From: Sphaerisporangium perillae
GTDB lineage: Bacteria > Actinomycetota > Actinomycetes > Streptosporangiales > Streptosporangiaceae
Assembly: GCF_023276435.1 (NCBI RefSeq)
Contig: NZ_JALLPO010000018.1
Location: forward strand, 1-64,000
Reading direction: 5' to 3'
DNA length: 64,000 bases
The notes under the pieces are model-generated. The model was given only the letters and a program-made list of their open reading frames with translations. It searched no databases and was not told the DNA's origin. Both the position numbers and the translations under genes were made by a program. This document shows, one piece after another, positions 63,724 to 64,000 of the stretch; positions within the stretch are counted from its first letter, which is position 1, and each line of letters starts with the position of its first letter.

Positions 63724-63981
63724 TCAGCCGGCCTCTCGCTTGATCCGGCGCCGTTCCCGCTCCGACAAACCCCCCCAGATCCCGAATCTCTCGTCGTGCT
63801 GCAGCGCGTACTCCAGGCACTCCGCCCGCACTTCGCAGGACCGGCACACCTTCTTGGCCTCCCGCGTGGAACCACCTTTCTCTGGAAAAAACGCCTCCGG
63901 ATCCGTCTGCGCGCAAAGTGCGCGCTCCTGCCATCCCAGCTCTTCCGCGCCGAGCATCTGTGCCATGACCAGATCGGTCAC
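63724..63981 (-). CDS. whiB: WhiB-family iron-sulfur transcription factor (WhiB/WhiB2 type)
   Basis: 85 residues. Four cluster-binding cysteines are Cys23, Cys46, Cys49 and Cys55 (ALCAQTD; KKVCRSCEVRAECLEYAL). The turn motif FGIWGGLSERERRRIKRE binds the main sigma factor and DNA. The sequence ELGWQERALCAQTDPEAFFP and the downstream residues are near-identical to WhiB of Streptomyces (SCO3034) and WhiB2 of mycobacteria, as I recall them, so it probably controls septation or sporulation with a partner such as WhiA. GTG start with GGAGGTG upstream. It sits at the right edge, upstream sequence outside the window. Confidence 0.94.
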   Translation of the reverse strand: MTDLVMAQMLGAEELGWQERALCAQTDPEAFFPEKGGSTREAKKVCRSCEVRAECLEYALQHDERFGIWGGLSERERRRIKREAG

Positions 63982-64000
63982 TGCACACCTCCTGCCGATC

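Overview
The window is high-GC, densely packed, actinobacterial chromosome. Marker genes are mtrA-mtrB-lpqB, a whiB-type regulator, a SARP regulator, a DasR-like GntR regulator and DUF3499. Gene content and order follow, with gaps, the Mycobacterium tuberculosis stretch from about Rv3235 to Rv3260c (Rv3235-family protein, secA, hpf, comF, lpqB, mtrB, mtrA, sahH, SIS isomerase, manB, DUF3499, metallopeptidase, whiB), as far as I recall that map. DasR, SARP and WhiB suggest a mycelial actinomycete, perhaps Streptosporangiales; this is inference from content, not a database result. No rRNA, tRNA, CRISPR array, insertion sequence or prophage was recognised.

Layout. 1-0.7 kb: HAD-family protein running off the left edge. 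0.8-9.0 kb: a GlcNAc/PTS locus with NagZ, enzyme I, HPr, EIIA, EIIB and a SIS-type glucosamine-6-P deaminase on the minus strand, facing dasR-like and EIIC genes on the plus strand. A perfect 22-bp dre-type palindrome lies between the divergent halves. 9.3-22.1 kb: Rv3235-family gene, SecA, a small membrane protein, an AlkZ/YcaQ-type DNA glycosylase, a NarL-type response regulator, HPF, ComF, LpqB, MtrB and MtrA. 22.4-28.5 kb: an overlapping run of membrane protein, DUF4129, DUF4350, MoxR and DUF58. 28.5-40.3 kb: an accessory-looking segment with a gene remnant, a Ser/Thr kinase with WD40 repeats divergent from a SARP-NB-ARC-TPR regulator, a six-cysteine secreted protein, an XdhC-type domain, a NUDIX hydrolase and a penicillin-binding protein. 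40.4-42.4 kb: SpoIIM and RDD membrane proteins, normally neighbours of MoxR/DUF58. 42.5-48.5 kb: a complete oligopeptide ABC transporter. 49-54.5 kb: YbdK-type ligase, two different S-adenosylhomocysteine hydrolases in tandem, a MerR regulator and a CDF transporter. 54.6-64 kb: SIS isomerase, Trm112, ManB, DUF3499, a zincin-like protein, a repeat array, DUF5719, a large GT2 membrane glycosyltransferase and WhiB.

How it works together. The first block would import and phosphorylate GlcNAc, deaminate glucosamine-6-P and sense the product through DasR, with NagZ supplying amino sugar from muropeptides. MtrAB-LpqB controls envelope and cell-cycle genes. The kinase/SARP pair resembles AfsK/AfsR signalling. 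ManB and the SIS protein feed sugar phosphates into mannose metabolism.

The most unusual sequence property is the number of minisatellites. Five separate genes carry in-frame tandem repeats (units of 8, 10, 12-13, 13 and 15 residues), and three intergenic gaps carry degenerate tandem arrays. The most notable genes are the kinase with an apparent STAND-derived linker but no STAND NTPase, the two SAH hydrolases, and the 12-kb segment that splits the MoxR-DUF58/SpoIIM-RDD cluster.
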